The notes under the pieces: model-generated
The model's input: only the letters and a program-made list of their open reading frames with translations
Databases searched by the model: none
Told to the model about the DNA's origin: nothing
In this document: piece by piece, positions 24,473 to 34,507 of the stretch
Layout: each line of letters begins with the position of its first letter
Position numbering within the stretch: the first letter of the stretch is position 1
Origin: Catonella massiliensis
GTDB lineage: Bacteria > Bacillota > Clostridia > Lachnospirales > Lachnospiraceae
Reading direction: 5' to 3'
Assembly (NCBI RefSeq): GCF_016651435.1
Contig: NZ_JAEPRJ010000001.1
Span: 62,001 to 126,000 of the forward strand
DNA: 64,000 bases
Position numbers and translations under genes: made by a program

Positions 24473-26260
24473 ATGGTAAAGTATAGGAGGATAGGAACTA
24501 CAGTCTTATTTATGTGCTTAAGCATTTCAATTGTTTTAATAGCTTTTTTTGGAGTACTTTCAGTAACCAATATTTACAGTATATCTGACAAACAGATTAT
24601 CTCTATGGAAGACAGGATGAGGGAAGACTATGATGAGATGATTAAAGGCCAGGTACAGTCTATAGTCAGCTTATTAGATCCGATTAATAAGCAGATAGAG
24701 GAAGGCAAACTTACCGAAAAAGATGGTAAGGAGTTAGCTGCAAGCATTATTAGAAGCGCAAAATACCTTGAGAGTGGGTATTTTTGGGCAGACACCACAG
24801 AGGGAACAAACGTGGTACTGCTAGGAAGTGCTGTGGAAGGAACAGACAGAAGAGGACTTACCGACCACAATGGCTTTAAAATTGTTGAGAAGTTCCTTGA
24901 GATAGGAAATGGTGAGGGTTCAGGCTTTTTAGATTATTATTTTCCAAAGGCTAATGAGACGGAGCCATCTCAGAAAAGGGCTTACGTTCAGATATACAAG
25001 CCATTTAACTGGATAATCGGAACAGGAAATTATGTTGATGAATTTGCGAAGGTAGTGGCAGCAGAAAAGGAAGCAACTTCTAAGACAGTCGGAGGGGTTG
25101 TGGGCATTATTCTTGTAAGTTCTGCGATTCTTTTATTTGGTACAGTAGCACTTAGCTTTGTATTTAGAAGCATCATATCGAAGAAGGTAGATAAGACGCT
25201 GACGCTTGCAAAGAAGATATCAGAGTTTGACCTTACAGGCTCAGAGTGTGAGATTCCGTCATTTAGGGGAAGACCTAATGAGCTTGATGGATTGCTTAAG
25301 ATGGTATGTACTGTAAGAGGCAATCTCGAGGAAATGATAAGAAATATATCGGGTAATGCAGGTAAGGTTGCTGATGTAGCGGCTAATATGGCTGTTACGG
25401 TAAATGATACCAACAAGATGACAAAAGAAGTAGCTACTGTTATGTCGCATATCTCTCAGGGCTCAACGGAACAGGCTGAGAACACCGCAGAGGCAGCAGA
25501 GGCTACAGGCAAGACAGGAGATACTATCAATGCCATTGCCGCGATACTTGGAAAACTTGATGAGTCAATAAGCTCTATAAATGACAGGAAAGATGAAGGC
25601 TTGAAATTACTTGCTGAGTTAAATGCAGCAGGAAAGAACAGCTCTGAAGCCTTTGGCGCTATGAAGGTGATGACAGGAGAAACTAGCGATAGTGTGGCTA
25701 AGATATCACAGGCAAGTGAGATGATTCAGTCCATTTCAGATCAGACCAACCTTCTTGCGCTTAATGCTGCAATCGAGGCTGCAAGGGCAGGTGAGTCAGG
25801 TAAGGGCTTTGCGGTTGTGGCTGAGGAAATAAGAAAGCTTGCTGAGCAGTCTGCATCCTTTACTAAGGATATCAGAGAGGTTATCGAAGGCCTCAGACAG
25901 AAGTCTGAAGACTCAGTTGCCATGATGGAGAAGGTAAACTCAGAGATAGAGAAGCAGACTATTATCAGATCTGAGACAGACAGTAAGTTTGCTGAGATAG
26001 CAAAAGAGGTAGAAATAGGAAGAACAGTAACAAATGAACTTAAAGATTCTGCGGCTGTTCTTGAGAAAGAAAACCGCCACCTGATAGAAATGGTTGAAAG
26101 CCTTTCTTCGATTTCAGAGGAAAATGCAGCCTCTACAGAGGAAGTAAACGCTGCAATAGACGAAGAGGCTGAGGCTATGAATAACATCGCAACAGCCCAG
26201 GAAGAGCTGGCAGATATTGCAGATATGCTAAGGGCGGAGGTTGCAAAATTTAAGATATAA
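24473..26260 (+). CDS. Methyl-accepting chemotaxis protein with a Cache sensor
   Basis: A 595-residue membrane receptor: transmembrane helix at about 9-32, an sCache-type extracellular domain (about 35-200; SGYFWADTTEGTNVVLL and the GTGNYVDEF end typical of sCache_2), second transmembrane helix at about 205-227, a HAMP-like linker, and a long cytoplasmic coiled coil with the invariant hairpin tip SDQTNLLALNAAIEAARAGESGKGFAVVAEEIRKLAEQS. Ligand unknown; sCache_2 domains often bind small carboxylates. GGAGGGG lies upstream of the ATG. The next gene begins 13 bases later. Confidence 0.94.
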   Translation: MVKYRRIGTTVLFMCLSISIVLIAFFGVLSVTNIYSISDKQIISMEDRMREDYDEMIKGQVQSIVSLLDPINKQIEEGKLTEKDGKELAASIIRSAKYLESGYFWADTTEGTNVVLLGSAVEGTDRRGLTDHNGFKIVEKFLEIGNGEGSGFLDYYFPKANETEPSQKRAYVQIYKPFNWIIGTGNYVDEFAKVVAAEKEATSKTVGGVVGIILVSSAILLFGTVALSFVFRSIISKKVDKTLTLAKKISEFDLTGSECEIPSFRGRPNELDGLLKMVCTVRGNLEEMIRNISGNAGKVADVAANMAVTVNDTNKMTKEVATVMSHISQGSTEQAENTAEAAEATGKTGDTINAIAAILGKLDESISSINDRKDEGLKLLAELNAAGKNSSEAFGAMKVMTGETSDSVAKISQASEMIQSISDQTNLLALNAAIEAARAGESGKGFAVVAEEIRKLAEQSASFTKDIREVIEGLRQKSEDSVAMMEKVNSEIEKQTIIRSETDSKFAEIAKEVEIGRTVTNELKDSAAVLEKENRHLIEMVESLSSISEENAASTEEVNAAIDEEAEAMNNIATAQEELADIADMLRAEVAKFKI

Positions 26261-26273
26261 AGGATGAGAATAT

Positions 26274-26690
26274 ATGGTAAGAGAGTTAGTAAAGGATCAG
26301 TTTTTTTTAAGGCTCAAATCAGAGCCTATGACTAAGGATGATATGGCTGTAGTGGAGGATTTGAAGGATACCTTAAGGGCTTATTCAGATGAGTGCGTAG
26401 GTATGTCCGCCAACATGATAGGAGTAAATAAAGCTGTAATAGCCATTCAGCCTGAAAACAGTGATGAAATGGTTGTTATGATTAACCCTAAGATAATCAA
26501 GAAAAGCGGAGCTTATGAGACAGAAGAGGGTTGTATGTGCCTTGATGGTGAGAGAAAAACAACCAGGCATAGAAACATCACAATTGAGTACCATGATGAG
26601 GAATTCAAGAAGCATATCAAGCTCTATAGCGGTTATATAGCCGAGATTATAGAGCACGAGTGTGACCACCTTGAAGGAATTATCATCTAA
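26274..26690 (+). CDS. Peptide deformylase, variant motif
   Basis: A 138-residue zinc/iron deformylase-fold protein. The three motifs are present in altered form: GMSANMIG (usual GxGxAAxQ, the catalytic Gln replaced by Met), EGCMCL (usual EGCLS, metal-binding Cys kept), and HECDH (usual HExDH, complete). Short versions with this Gln to Met change form a recognised subgroup in Clostridia; whether they remove N-terminal formyl groups is not clear. A second, canonical deformylase is expected elsewhere in the genome. Confidence 0.85.
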   Translation: MVRELVKDQFFLRLKSEPMTKDDMAVVEDLKDTLRAYSDECVGMSANMIGVNKAVIAIQPENSDEMVVMINPKIIKKSGAYETEEGCMCLDGERKTTRHRNITIEYHDEEFKKHIKLYSGYIAEIIEHECDHLEGIII

Positions 26691-26711
26691 TGATATCATA
26701 GATACAGGGGT

Positions 26712-26745
26712 GAAATCCGGAGTATGTATACAGATGCCGGATTTC
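26712..26745 (+). other. Hairpin between the deformylase and mgtE
   Basis: GAAATCCGG (26712-26720) pairs with CCGGATTTC (26737-26745), with extra CAGG/CCTG pairing outside. There is no proper T run, so it may be a weak terminator or an RNA element in the mgtE leader. Confidence 0.45.
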
Positions 26746-26821
26746 TTATCCTGTGGTGGTATATGGAATGAAGTAACGGGTATTATCCACAAAGTATGAA
26801 TAAAAGAAGGAGGAATCAGGC

Positions 26822-28186
26822 GTGGAAGATAAATTAGAGGAGAACTACAGAGAAGAGCTTGAAAAACTGCTTCTTGCAAAGGACTATAGAACACTCAGAA
26901 AAAAGATGGAAGATATGAACGTGGTAGATATAGCCTTTGCCATGGATGAGATGGATGATGAGGACTCATTAAAGCTCTTTAGAATACTTCCAAAGGATAT
27001 GGCTGCTGATGTATTTGCCGAACTGGAACTTGACGACCAGCAATACATAATCGCTTCTATGTCTGATACTGAGGCATCACATATTATTGATAACCTCATG
27101 GCGGATGATGCGACTGACCTTCTTGAGGAAATGCCTGCCAACGTAGTTAAGAAGATTCTTGCAAAGGCAAGCCCTGAGACCAGGGCAGATATAAACCACC
27201 TTCTTCGCTATCCTGAGTATAGCGCGGGAAGTATAATGACTGTCGAGTTCATAGACCTAAGAGAAATGATGACGGTTGAAGATGCCATACTTAAGATAAA
27301 GCGAAGAGGACTTGACTCTGAAACAGTAAATATCTGTTATGTAGTTGATAACCAGCGTGTACTAAAGGGAACAGTAGCGCTTAGATACCTTCTCATAAGA
27401 GAACCTGATGAACTTATTGGCGACATTATGAATACCAAGGTCATCAGTATCAATACTCACACTGACCAGGAAGAGGCCGCGCTTACCATACAGAAGTACG
27501 GATTTACCGCGATGCCTGTGGTAGACAATGAAAACCGAATGGTTGGTATAATCACCGTGGATGACGTAGTAGACATCCTTCAGGAAGAGGCAACAGAGGA
27601 TATTGAGAAGATGGCAGCTATTTTGCCATCAGATAAACCATATTACAAGATGACGACCTGGGAGACCTATAAGAAGAGGATGCCTTGGCTGCTCTTCCTT
27701 ATGATATCTGCTACCTTTACCGGAGCTATTATAACGGGCTATGAAGATGCACTAGCCTCGTATGTTATACTTACTGCCTACATCCCTATGCTTATGGATA
27801 CGGGTGGAAACGCGGGCTCACAGGCAAGCGTTTCGGTTATCCGTGGTCTTTCACTAGGAGAGATAGAATTCAGTGAAATATTTAAGGTCATTTGGAAAGA
27901 GATAAGAGTTGCAGTACTGTGTGGGGTGACGCTTGCAGGAGCTAACTTCATTAAGCTGCTTGTTATAGATAAATTAGCCCTTCCGGTAGCATTTGTAATA
28001 TGTGCAACCCTTATTGTAGTTGTTATATTTGCAAAATTTATCGGCTGTGTACTCCCTCTGGTTGCTGAAAAAGTCGGCTTTGACCCTGCAGTTATGGCAA
28101 GCCCTTTGATTACAACCATAGTGGATGCAGTGTCGCTGACGGTATATTTTACAATTGCAGTGTCAGTACTTCATATAAACGTTTGA
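26822..28186 (+). CDS. mgtE: Magnesium transporter MgtE
   Basis: A 454-residue MgtE: an acidic superhelical N-domain (about 10-130; rich in Asp/Glu that sense cytosolic Mg2+), a pair of CBS domains (about 135-255), and five transmembrane helices (about 282-454) with the pore signature DTGGNAGSQASVSVIRGL. The channel closes when Mg2+ fills the N-domain and CBS sites. GTG start, with AAGGAGGA 7 bases upstream. No M-box riboswitch precedes it. Confidence 0.96.
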   Translation: MEDKLEENYREELEKLLLAKDYRTLRKKMEDMNVVDIAFAMDEMDDEDSLKLFRILPKDMAADVFAELELDDQQYIIASMSDTEASHIIDNLMADDATDLLEEMPANVVKKILAKASPETRADINHLLRYPEYSAGSIMTVEFIDLREMMTVEDAILKIKRRGLDSETVNICYVVDNQRVLKGTVALRYLLIREPDELIGDIMNTKVISINTHTDQEEAALTIQKYGFTAMPVVDNENRMVGIITVDDVVDILQEEATEDIEKMAAILPSDKPYYKMTTWETYKKRMPWLLFLMISATFTGAIITGYEDALASYVILTAYIPMLMDTGGNAGSQASVSVIRGLSLGEIEFSEIFKVIWKEIRVAVLCGVTLAGANFIKLLVIDKLALPVAFVICATLIVVVIFAKFIGCVLPLVAEKVGFDPAVMASPLITTIVDAVSLTVYFTIAVSVLHINV

Positions 28187-28205
28187 TAAGAAAGTGAGGA
28201 GATTT

Positions 28206-29618
28206 ATGCGTAAGACTAAGATTATTTGCACTATCGGACCTGCTAGCGAAAGCGAAGAGATGATAAGAGGACTTTGTAAGGCAGGTATGAACGTTGCGAG
28301 ACTTAATTTCTCACACGGAAGTCACGAAGAGCACAAGGCAAGAGTGGAAAGAATAAAGAAGATAAGGGCAGAGCTAGACATTCCTATTGCTATTATGCTT
28401 GATACCAAAGGACCTGAGTACAGAATCGGTGTATTTGAAGATCATCAGGTGGAGCTTCATGAGGGTGACAAGTTTACATTTACCACAGATGACATAATCG
28501 GAGACAAGACTAAGGTTTCCGTAAGTTATAAAAATCTTGCAAAAGAGCTTAGAAAAGGTGACACAGTCCTTGTAAATAACGGACTGATTGAGCTTAGAGT
28601 AGTTAAGACAACAGCAGTAGAAATTGAGTGTGATGTAGTTACAGGAGGTATCCTTTCAGATAAAAAAAGTATGGCATTCCCCGGTAAGCACATCAAACAG
28701 GAGTACTTATCTGAAAAGGATAAAGAAGACCTTTTATTTGCCATAGATAACGACCTTGACTTTATTGCCTGCTCCTTTGTTTCAGTTAAAAAGGACCTTG
28801 AGGCAGTTCATGAGTTCCTTGATGCAAACGGTGGAAACGGTATCAGCCTTATTGCAAAGATTGAGAATCAGTCAGGCTATGACAACATTGAGGATATATG
28901 TGAGCTTTGCAGCGGTATCATGGTTGCAAGAGGAGATATGGGTGTAGAGATTCCTTATGAAAGACTTCCTGCTATCCAGAAAGACCTTATAACCAAGTGC
29001 AGACTTCTTGGAAGAAGGGTTATTACAGCAACAGAGATGCTTGAGTCTATGATTAATAATCCTCGTCCTACAAGGGCAGAGGCTTCAGACGTGGCCAATG
29101 CGGTATATGACGGAACTTCTGCAATCATGCTATCCGGTGAGACAGCAGCGGGACATTATCCTATTCAGGCTGTTGAAGCTATGTCTAAGATTGCTGAGAA
29201 TACAGAGCAGAATATCAACTACAAAAAGAGATTTTACAGTGGCGACTTCATCATCAAAAATGAGCCTGATGCAATCTCACACGCTACCTGCGGTATGGCT
29301 ATAGACATTGAGGCAAAGGCCATCGTTGCCTGCACCATCTCAGGTATGACTGCAAGACTGGTTTCAAGGTTTAGAGGACCTGTAGATATAATCGGCCTTA
29401 CCACAGATGAGAAGACTTGGCGTAAGCTTGCTCTTTCCTGGGGTGTAATACCTAAGATGTGCGAGAGATTTGAGTCAACTGACGTTCTCTTCTATTCTGC
29501 AAAGAAGGTAGCAGAGGAAACTCTCCAATTATGCAAGGGCGATAAACTTGTAATCACAGGTGGAATTGCAAATGGTGTATCAGGAAGTACTAATCTTATA
29601 AAAGTTGAAAATATTTAA
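28206..29618 (+). CDS. pyk: Pyruvate kinase
   Basis: A 470-residue enzyme converting phosphoenolpyruvate and ADP to pyruvate and ATP. Visible are RKTKIICTIGPAS, NFSHGSHEEH, MLDTKGPE, IAKIENQSG, VARGDMGVE, and ATEMLESMINNPRPTRAEASDVANAV with the catalytic Lys and Thr region. It lacks the extra PEP-utiliser C-domain found in Bacillus enzymes. ATG 28206 is used because GTGAGGAG ends 4 bases upstream; an ATG-like codon at 28194 overlaps that site. It lies 19 bases after mgtE. Confidence 0.97.
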   Translation: MRKTKIICTIGPASESEEMIRGLCKAGMNVARLNFSHGSHEEHKARVERIKKIRAELDIPIAIMLDTKGPEYRIGVFEDHQVELHEGDKFTFTTDDIIGDKTKVSVSYKNLAKELRKGDTVLVNNGLIELRVVKTTAVEIECDVVTGGILSDKKSMAFPGKHIKQEYLSEKDKEDLLFAIDNDLDFIACSFVSVKKDLEAVHEFLDANGGNGISLIAKIENQSGYDNIEDICELCSGIMVARGDMGVEIPYERLPAIQKDLITKCRLLGRRVITATEMLESMINNPRPTRAEASDVANAVYDGTSAIMLSGETAAGHYPIQAVEAMSKIAENTEQNINYKKRFYSGDFIIKNEPDAISHATCGMAIDIEAKAIVACTISGMTARLVSRFRGPVDIIGLTTDEKTWRKLALSWGVIPKMCERFESTDVLFYSAKKVAEETLQLCKGDKLVITGGIANGVSGSTNLIKVENI

Positions 29619-29640
29619 CACAGACTAGACAGTAATACAT

Positions 29641-29679
29641 GATGATGCGGGTGCCAAATATTTTGGCACCCTCGTCATT
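29641..29679 (+). terminator. Hairpin after pyruvate kinase
   Basis: GGGTGCCAAA and TTTGGCACCC form a perfect 10-bp stem with a 3-base loop, extended by ATGA/TCAT outside. The T tract is poor. Confidence 0.6.
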
Positions 29680-29708
29680 ATAAAGATACTTTAATATGGA
29701 GATGCCTT

Positions 29709-31853
29709 ATGGAACAGATGATTGTACTTATATCGAAGGTCTGTGTAATACTTGTACTAATACTTGTTTCAGTAGTCGTGGAGGAGTATATAAGCTTTAA
29801 TAAAGATATAAAATCAGCCCTTGGAATGGGAACTCACGGTGGTTACGGAAATGAAGCTTCGTACAAAAAGACCTCAGTAATGATATTGACTCAGATTATA
29901 CAGGGTGCTTTGTTTGCGTTTCTTATATATATTGACAGCACAATATCGTTCAAGGGCCTATCAGAGCCGGATATCATTTATGATGCAAGGGAGGTCATCC
30001 TCAATCTTTCTGTTATCTATGGACCTATAACAGTTACAATTACAGCAATTGCAAGTATAATTGCAAGAATTATGAGGAATCCTTATAATTCTATGGTGCC
30101 GGTTGTCTGTATTATGTGTGCATACATAATGGAAATAAGTTATTTATATTATCTAAAGAAGAAGGGGAAGAAGCTTCGTGTTGTAGATTTTACTGTTATG
30201 GCTGTTGTTACGGGACTTATAAGTAATATTGGGATTTACATTACTATCAGGGAAGATATAAAGACCGCAGCAACCTCGGCATTTATGCTTATGTTTATAT
30301 ACCCTTTATTTTCTATATCTGTGTACAAGATTATAGAGGCTATCAAAAAAAGTAACAACCTTGTTTTTGAGCTATATAAAAGTGACGAGAAGTTTAAGAC
30401 CATGAATGCTGAACTTCAAAAGAGATTAGATGAACTAAAAGAAAATGAAGCACATTTTAAGACCATGTTCTATTATTCAGGGGAAGCTATTTTTCTGATT
30501 AAAGACAACAAAATAGCTGATATCAACAAGTCCGGATTGAAGATGCTTGGATATAATAACAGTGAAGAGGTGATAGGCAGGGAGTTTTCTGACTTTGTTA
30601 TGGAACTAAAGCGCAGCGGGGATGATAGAACAGAAGATGATATAGATGAGGTATTTGCCAGAGTTGCCGAGGGAGAAACTATCAAGAAGGAAATGCGCAT
30701 TGAGACGAAGAATCTAACCAATGTACATATAGAAGCTTTTATGATAGACCTTAAGACTCCTAATAACGAGTTTATATATATGTCTGCAAGAGATATCAGC
30801 ATAAGAAAGGTACGTGAAAATGAAATACTTCAGAAGTCAAGATATGATGAGCTGACCAATGTAGCAAACAGGAAGTATTTTAATGAAGTTACGAGTAAGA
30901 TGATTCAAATACCTGAAAGCTATCCTATCTGTTATCTTATGGCTGATATCAATGGCCTCAAGCTAACCAATGACGTCTTTGGACACGCTAAGGGAGATGA
31001 ACTCATAGTAAAGATAGCCTCTGTTCTTAGCAGCTGCTGTAGAAATAGTGATATAGTTGCGAGAATAGGCGGGGATGAGTTTGCTATATTGTTTACCAAT
31101 ACTGATGCAGGGATGGCAGCCTCTCTGGTTGACAGAATAAATAAAAAGCTTGACAGGCAGGATTATGACTCGGTTAAGCCTTCTGTGTCTATGGGATATG
31201 CTGTTAAGAAAAGTATTGATGACGGTGTGGGATTTGACAGCATAGTAAAAAGCGCAGATGCCATGATGTATATAAATAAGTCTGCGTCCAGGGAGCAAAC
31301 AAGGAAGATTTTCCTTGATAATATGCTTGACAAGCTATATGAGATCAGCCCTGACGAAGTAGTAAGGTACAAGGAACTTCGCATCATGGCTGAAAAGATA
31401 GGGAAGATGTATAGCTTTGAACCTGTTGTAGAAAAGAAGATAAACAATCTGATAACGTATGTAAATGTTGGTAAGCTTATAACACCGCGGATTGAGTGGG
31501 AGATGAAGGGAGAGAATATATCTACACTTAGATTCTCTAGGAAGTTACTTGAAAATACAGCGGTTATCTTAAACATTATCAGCAACTCTATAAATAACAT
31601 TGTAACCACGGAAGAGCTATTTCTACTTAATGAAAACTGGGACGGAAGCGGGGAGAAGTATAATACGTTAGGAGATGAGATTCCTCTTGAGGTTAGGGTA
31701 TTTAGGATGATTTATGATATATACTACTTAAAAACTCATAAAGAAATAGTAGGAATACTGTCAAATGATGAGATAATTGCACTTATAAGGTCGGAAAGCG
31801 GCAAGCGCTATGACCCGAGGCTTTGTGAGTGCAGATGGGAGGAGATTCTATAG
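29709..31853 (+). CDS. Diguanylate cyclase with 5TM sensor, PAS domain and degenerate HD-GYP tail
   Basis: A 714-residue signalling protein. A multi-helix membrane domain of the 5TMR-LYT type (about 1-220) is followed by a short coiled coil, a PAS domain (about 245-365; FYYSGEAIFLIKDNKIADIN), and a GGDEF domain (about 375-530) with an intact RIGGDEF at 452-458, so c-di-GMP synthesis is expected. The C-terminal ~170 residues keep the shape of an HD-GYP phosphodiesterase: WDGSGEKYNTLGDEIPLEVRVF at about 644-665 corresponds to HHExxDGxGYPxGLxGxxIPxxARI. The HD pair, the HH and the GYP residues are missing, so this part is probably non-catalytic. Its stop overlaps the next start. Confidence 0.88.
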   Translation: MEQMIVLISKVCVILVLILVSVVVEEYISFNKDIKSALGMGTHGGYGNEASYKKTSVMILTQIIQGALFAFLIYIDSTISFKGLSEPDIIYDAREVILNLSVIYGPITVTITAIASIIARIMRNPYNSMVPVVCIMCAYIMEISYLYYLKKKGKKLRVVDFTVMAVVTGLISNIGIYITIREDIKTAATSAFMLMFIYPLFSISVYKIIEAIKKSNNLVFELYKSDEKFKTMNAELQKRLDELKENEAHFKTMFYYSGEAIFLIKDNKIADINKSGLKMLGYNNSEEVIGREFSDFVMELKRSGDDRTEDDIDEVFARVAEGETIKKEMRIETKNLTNVHIEAFMIDLKTPNNEFIYMSARDISIRKVRENEILQKSRYDELTNVANRKYFNEVTSKMIQIPESYPICYLMADINGLKLTNDVFGHAKGDELIVKIASVLSSCCRNSDIVARIGGDEFAILFTNTDAGMAASLVDRINKKLDRQDYDSVKPSVSMGYAVKKSIDDGVGFDSIVKSADAMMYINKSASREQTRKIFLDNMLDKLYEISPDEVVRYKELRIMAEKIGKMYSFEPVVEKKINNLITYVNVGKLITPRIEWEMKGENISTLRFSRKLLENTAVILNIISNSINNIVTTEELFLLNENWDGSGEKYNTLGDEIPLEVRVFRMIYDIYYLKTHKEIVGILSNDEIIALIRSESGKRYDPRLCECRWEEIL

Positions 31854-34507
31854 TGAAAATAGATGGAGTACTGGATGCCATTAAAAAAGGTGGTCTTATA
31901 CCCTATTCAAAAAGCATTTATAGAAAAAAGAAGAAGGAAATAACAAAGAAATTACTTGAGAACTCTAAAATTCTAATGATAGACCTAAACCTAAAGCCTG
32001 ATGAGATAAATAGAAAGCTTAGTAAGGCAAGGGAAGAGTTTGTGGCATTTTATGATACAGATGCTGTGTTTGCTGAGGATTATTTTAAGGAATTACGGGA
32101 TGAACTGAAGAAGAATCCAGACACAGGATATGCCACAGGTAGGTTAATTGCTAGAAACGGCGAGCCTGTTAATCACTTTGGAAGTATTAGTAAGGAGATA
32201 TACAGGTATGATGTAAAGAAGGAAGTGATGGGAGGACCTCTTCTTATCGGAACTCTTTGCAGAACTTATGTAATTAAAAATAATAACATTAGATTCAATG
32301 AAGATATGGCTTATTGCAAGGCGGAGCTATTTGCCACAAAATATATGGAAAAGTCATCTAAGGGGCTGATAGTAAGTAAGCTTAGCTACACTACAGGCAG
32401 GGGACTTGATGAAAGCTCGGCTAAGATGGGGCAAAGCCACAACAAAAGCTGGTATTTTGCCACTACTAAGGGCTACTTAAACAACCTTATAAAGGATGGT
32501 AAGCTGTCTAAAATAGCCCAGTTTGGATTTTTATACCTAAGCTGCACCAGATTTCTTTCAAATAAAAACGAGTATGTTAAGCTTGTATTTGACAGCGACG
32601 AGGAGAGAGAGGAATATCTTGCAGAAGTGGGTGCCGGAATGAGGCTTGTAAGTGATGACATACTCTTTATGAGGGCAAATGCACTTAAACTTGACAGAAA
32701 CCTAAGAAGATACTTTGCAATGCTTAGATATCCTGAAAAAGAGGTCAGGCTTGAGTATAAAAAGCTTGACAACAAGGGAGTAATAAGGCTTAAAGACTCA
32801 GAAGGCGGTATAGTAAATGAGATAAGCGGGTTACGTCCACTGATTAATACCTTGGAATACAGACATAAAGAGGGCAAAGAAGGGCTGTTTATCAAATTCA
32901 GCCTCCCTGACTATATGCCTTCAAAGGATTGTGACTTCTATTTTATACGAAGCAGTGAAGAAGGCAGAGTAAAGGTGGATGTAAAGAGAACTACTGAGCT
33001 TGCGGCCATTACTACCTTCTTTGATAAGGAAATATTTAGAAGGGATGCCTATGAAGCTTTTGTGCCAATTATTGATTCTAATAAGCAGGAGATATCCCTT
33101 CATTTACTTATATCAGGTGATGAGTATGAGCTTAACCTCCACTTTGAAGACGTATGGCAGAGTAAGCTTGAGAATGGAAATGCGGCTAAATACTGGTATT
33201 TTAATGGGTATATAGCAAGGAAGGAAAAAAAGAGCCTAACAGTCACTAAGGCCGATGAAAAGGCTAAGGAAGAAGCAGAGAAGAGATATATAAGCTATAT
33301 CGAGAATAAGCTTGAGGAAACGAAGCCTGAATCAGACGATAGGGAGATGTTAACCGGTATCCTTAGGTGGAGGAAGGCGTATTTTGATAGATACAATGAG
33401 TTTTCTAAAAAGCGAATCTGGATATACTATGACAAGAGCTATAAGGCGGGGGACAACGGAGAATATGCTCTTAGATATGCGAGTACAGTAGATGACGGAA
33501 TCGAAAAAGTATTCTACATTGAGAAATCATCCAAAGACGGAGAAAGGCTTATAAAGGAAGGCTACAAAGTAATAGAGCCGGGAAGTGAAGAGGGTGTCCT
33601 CTATGCACTGTTTGCTGAGGTTATATTTATGACTCATATACCTCCTTTCCACAAGCTTGGCTTCAAAAAGGAAAATCTGGTATATTTCAGGGATTTGTTA
33701 AAGCCTAAGATAATAAGGATGTACCATGGTTATCCGATTACCAGAAGTTCATCTTACGCTCAGATGGGAAGCAATTCTACTGCGGTATTGGTAGCTTCTA
33801 ACTACGAGAGAGAGCTATATACCAATGAAGATAACTGTTTTAGGGAGGATCAAATCATAGCTTCCGGTAATCCAAGGTATGATGATCTAATAGACGACAG
33901 TAGAAATCAGATACTGATAGCACCTACCTGGAGGCCTGCCCTTGTAGGCAAGACCTCACCAAATGGTAAGACAGAGTATAACCCTAAGTTTAAGGACAGC
34001 AGCTTCTATATGCTCTACAACAAAGTCCTCACCGACGAAAAATTGCTTGAGACTGCAAGGAGAAGGGGATACAAGATTAAACTCTTCTTCCATCCAAAGT
34101 TTGATGCTCAGACAGTTGACTTTGAGACTACAGATGTAGTAGAAGTGCTTAGCCCTACAGAAGATATGGACTATGTTACCATAATGAAGCAAAGCAACCT
34201 TATGGTAACGGATTATAGCAGTGTTCAGTATGACTTTGCCTATATGAGAAAGCCTGTGGTATATTACCACGACCCTGTGCTTCCTTACTGGAGAATAACC
34301 AATTTTGACTATGAAAAGATAGGTTTTGGAGACATCTGCACCTCGGCAGATGAGCTTGCTGGAGTGCTTTGTGAATATATTGAAAATGACTGCAAAATCA
34401 AAGAAGAATACAAAAACAGATATGAGAGCTTCTTTGTTCAAAACGACAGAAATTCAGGCAAGAGGCTGTATGAAGCAGTTAGAAAGCTTACGGAGGTAAA
34501 AGAGTGA
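31853..34507 (+). CDS. CDP-glycerol glycerophosphotransferase family protein (TagB/TagF-like)
   Basis: An 884-residue protein of two parts. The first ~480 residues contain a degenerate glycosyltransferase-A-like segment (AFYDTDAVFAEDYF near 70-85, then GGPLLIGTLCRTYVI) and a middle region of strands. The rest (about 520-880) is a Glyphos_transf domain with IRMYHGYPITR, ILIAPTWRP, FHPKF and VTDYSSVQYDFAYMRKPVVYYH, as in teichoic acid polymerases. It would polymerise glycerol (or ribitol) phosphate for a wall polymer using CDP-glycerol. GTG start chosen: GGGAGGAG is 8 bases upstream and the GTG overlaps the previous stop (TAGTG). It overlaps tagD, which makes its substrate. Confidence 0.88.
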   Translation: MKIDGVLDAIKKGGLIPYSKSIYRKKKKEITKKLLENSKILMIDLNLKPDEINRKLSKAREEFVAFYDTDAVFAEDYFKELRDELKKNPDTGYATGRLIARNGEPVNHFGSISKEIYRYDVKKEVMGGPLLIGTLCRTYVIKNNNIRFNEDMAYCKAELFATKYMEKSSKGLIVSKLSYTTGRGLDESSAKMGQSHNKSWYFATTKGYLNNLIKDGKLSKIAQFGFLYLSCTRFLSNKNEYVKLVFDSDEEREEYLAEVGAGMRLVSDDILFMRANALKLDRNLRRYFAMLRYPEKEVRLEYKKLDNKGVIRLKDSEGGIVNEISGLRPLINTLEYRHKEGKEGLFIKFSLPDYMPSKDCDFYFIRSSEEGRVKVDVKRTTELAAITTFFDKEIFRRDAYEAFVPIIDSNKQEISLHLLISGDEYELNLHFEDVWQSKLENGNAAKYWYFNGYIARKEKKSLTVTKADEKAKEEAEKRYISYIENKLEETKPESDDREMLTGILRWRKAYFDRYNEFSKKRIWIYYDKSYKAGDNGEYALRYASTVDDGIEKVFYIEKSSKDGERLIKEGYKVIEPGSEEGVLYALFAEVIFMTHIPPFHKLGFKKENLVYFRDLLKPKIIRMYHGYPITRSSSYAQMGSNSTAVLVASNYERELYTNEDNCFREDQIIASGNPRYDDLIDDSRNQILIAPTWRPALVGKTSPNGKTEYNPKFKDSSFYMLYNKVLTDEKLLETARRRGYKIKLFFHPKFDAQTVDFETTDVVEVLSPTEDMDYVTIMKQSNLMVTDYSSVQYDFAYMRKPVVYYHDPVLPYWRITNFDYEKIGFGDICTSADELAGVLCEYIENDCKIKEEYKNRYESFFVQNDRNSGKRLYEAVRKLTEVKE

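Noticed and set aside
26691..26821. M-box magnesium riboswitch before mgtE
   Set aside because: The gap is too short and only one simple hairpin is present.
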